A stretch of DNA of 64,000 bases, taken from NCBI GenBank assembly GCA_947474365.1, contig CANJIU010000032.1:17632-81631 (forward strand). Reading direction: 5' to 3'. This document shows positions 62,815 to 64,000 of the stretch, piece after piece. Each line of letters opens with the position of its first letter. Position 1 is the stretch's first letter. The notes below the pieces were generated by a model. It was not told where the DNA came from. It worked only from the letters and a program-made list of their open reading frames with translations, and made no database searches. A program made the position numbers and the translations under genes. Source of the DNA: Opitutia bacterium (GTDB lineage Bacteria; Verrucomicrobiota; Verrucomicrobiia; Opitutales; Opitutaceae).

Positions 62815-63594
62815 TTAGTAGCGCAGGGGCTTGCTCGTGTTGGAGCCGTGGATCGACTCGTGGCAGCCCGCCGACCAGCACGTGCCGTTTTGGAGGCGGG
62901 TGCGGTGATCCTCGCCGCCGGCGAAGATGGTCCCGTTCTTGTCGGTGGTCTGGAGATGGCAGCGGAGACAGAGATTTCCATCCCGTGCGATCAGCATCTT
63001 CTCGTTGACCGAGCCGTGCGGACTGTGGCACGCGGTGCAGCCTTCCTTCATCGCATTGTGCTTGAAGACAAACGGGCCGGCCTGCGCGGTGTGACACTTG
63101 GTGCAAGTCTCATTCTCGGCCTCGAGCGAGGCGCCCTTGCCCTTGATGGCGTTGCCCTCGTGCGGGTCGTGGCAGTCGCCGCAGCTCATGCGGCCGTTGA
63201 GCACCGCGTGACTGTTCGAGAGACTGAACTCCCCGCGTTTGTCGAGATGGCATTGGAAGCACGCTTCGGGCGACTTCCGCGGGTTGACGATCGTCCCCTT
63301 CAAGCCACCAGACTTGACGTGGATGCTGCCCGGGCCGTGGCAGGCCTCGCAACCCGTGTCACCCAATTTGGGGTCGGCGAGAGCAAGCCGGCTGTGGGAG
63401 GAGCTCCCGAAGTGGCCGACGGTGTTTTCGTGACACTCGGTGCAGGCCTTGTTGCCGGCGAAGGACGCGCCCGGCACGGACGGCGGGGCGAGAACGGTGC
63501 GGTTGACCGCCACGCAGGAGATCAGAACCAATCCCCAGACGGCGACCCCGCCGAAGATTAGCGTATTTTTTGTCAGTCTTGGTCGAAACTTCAT
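62815..63594 (-). CDS. Octaheme c-type cytochrome (MtrA/DmsE/PioA-like), probable lipoprotein
   Basis: A 259-residue multiheme protein. Seven CxxCH motifs lie at 51-55, 82-86, 112-116, 138-142, 164-168, 186-190 and 209-213. An eighth site is CWSAGCH (239-245), a C-x4-CH variant, followed by 'IHGSN', the ending typical of the MtrA/DmsE-type family. The N-terminus is a single hydrophobic segment with L-I-S-C27, a possible lipobox. Eight hemes is fewer than the ten of classical MtrA/DmsE. It is co-transcribed with the MtrB-like porin, suggesting a porin-cytochrome conduit for electrons to or from extracellular compounds. Confidence 0.88.
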   Translation of the reverse strand: MKFRPRLTKNTLIFGGVAVWGLVLISCVAVNRTVLAPPSVPGASFAGNKACTECHENTVGHFGSSSHSRLALADPKLGDTGCEACHGPGSIHVKSGGLKGTIVNPRKSPEACFQCHLDKRGEFSLSNSHAVLNGRMSCGDCHDPHEGNAIKGKGASLEAENETCTKCHTAQAGPFVFKHNAMKEGCTACHSPHGSVNEKMLIARDGNLCLRCHLQTTDKNGTIFAGGEDHRTRLQNGTCWSAGCHESIHGSNTSKPLRY

Positions 63595-64000
63595 ATGCGG
63601 AGGAGTTTGAGTTTGCTCGGGCGATGCGGGAACGAGGGCTGATTTAGCAAGTACAGTTATGACGGATGGGGGATTTTTTGACTATGCATCGATTGCCAAA
63701 ATCGGCTCAGAGATTGGCAATTACCTGCGCATGCGTGGACTAACTCAGGTCGTATTTTGCGCAGGAGCGCATGTCTTGCTGCGGGAGAATCGTCGCGATC
63801 GTGAAGTTCACCTTGCGACGAAAAAACAAGTGGCCTCCCGCAGATTCAATAAGAGGGCGTCTAAAAAGGTATGTCATTCTGAGACCCAGATCAAGCCGCG
63901 GCGGCTTGCGTGGAACAAGCCAATGAACTTTGGTGGCGAGAGTCGAAGCCGTGAGGCGCAGCGTGGCCGTCGCTCGCATGGTGCTTTTTTGCCCGTGTCT
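63595..64000. other. Upstream region of the cytochrome operon, no gene supported
   Basis: This stretch holds the control region of the cytochrome gene. An 8-bp perfect inverted repeat (ATTGCCAA at 63692-63699, TTGGCAAT at 63714-63721) lies about 100 bp upstream of the start codon. The remainder to the window edge is less GC-rich near 63640-63720 and contains a 79-codon open frame (63740-63979, minus) of unlikely composition. No RNA gene was seen. Confidence 0.5.
63692..63721. promoter_or_regulatory. Putative operator (8-bp inverted repeat)
   Basis: ATTGCCAA and TTGGCAAT are perfect inverses separated by 14 bases, so their centres are 22 bp apart, two helical turns. The sequence is palindromic only at its ends, as expected for a dimeric regulator rather than an RNA hairpin. 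It is close to the cytochrome/porin operon and in an AT-enriched segment. The regulator is unknown. Confidence 0.4.

Noticed and set aside
63740..63979. 79-codon minus-strand frame near the window end
   Set aside because: Basic, Leu/Arg-rich composition, no ribosome site, and part of the sequence looks like an intergenic repeat; coding is not supported.
1..64000. CRISPR array, tRNA, rRNA, riboswitch or intact transposase
   Set aside because: None was recognised on either strand; no regularly spaced repeats, cloverleaf-like segments or transposase motifs were found by eye.

Overview
The window is GC-rich and densely coded, and its gene content points to a Verrucomicrobiota bacterium, most likely of the Opitutaceae. 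Three features support this: two pairs of Planctomycetes/Verrucomicrobia-type cytochrome proteins (PSCyt1-DUF1549-DUF1553) each with a secreted DUF1501 partner; seven TonB-dependent receptors (TBDRs) with no SusD-type lipoprotein; and an ECF sigma/FecR cassette next to polymer-degrading enzymes. The identification rests on gene families only. No rRNA, tRNA, CRISPR array, phage or intact transposase was seen.

Positions 1-24507 (+ strand) hold the end of one TBDR and then three consecutive transcription units. Unit 1: TBDR, DUF1549/1553 protein, DUF1501 protein, membrane DUF2231-cytochrome-LRR protein. Unit 2: sulfatase and TBDR. Unit 3: TBDR, sialidase-fold protein with LamG domain, second DUF1549/1553 protein, second DUF1501 protein. 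Each unit starts with the same roughly 55-bp promoter/operator block (890-944, 9673-9727, 14647-14701) with identical internal spacing. This suggests one regulon for uptake plus periplasmic or surface breakdown of a sulfated polymer, and it is the main discovery of the window.

Positions 24519-27732 (- strand) are a translationally coupled trio: Gfo/Idh oxidoreductase, TIM-barrel isomerase/epimerase, SDR dehydrogenase. Then follow (+) a CBM9-like protein, a 170-bp MITE-like inverted-repeat element, a TPM-domain protein and a PQQ-type beta-propeller protein. At 31547-41125 a coupled ECF sigma/FecR/sialidase-fold operon (-) diverges from a glycosidase-like protein, TBDR and second sialidase-fold protein (+).

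Positions 41227-54935 (- strand) carry two enolase-superfamily enzymes with a TIM-barrel protein, an unknown protein, a YkgJ-type protein, a subclass-B3-like metallo-beta-lactamase, an SGNH hydrolase and two large TBDRs. An MMPL exporter (+) diverges from them. Positions 57432-63594 (- strand) hold a second sulfatase, a small membrane protein, a UspA protein, and an MtrB/PioB-like porin behind an octaheme cytochrome c, followed by a clear intrinsic terminator. This pair could form an outer-membrane electron conduit.

Taken together, receptors import oligomers, sulfatases and sialidase-fold or glycosidase-like enzymes trim them, the oxidoreductase, isomerase and enolase-superfamily enzymes process the sugar or sugar acid, and multiheme or PSCyt cytochromes may take the electrons. 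The substrate cannot be read from the sequence.
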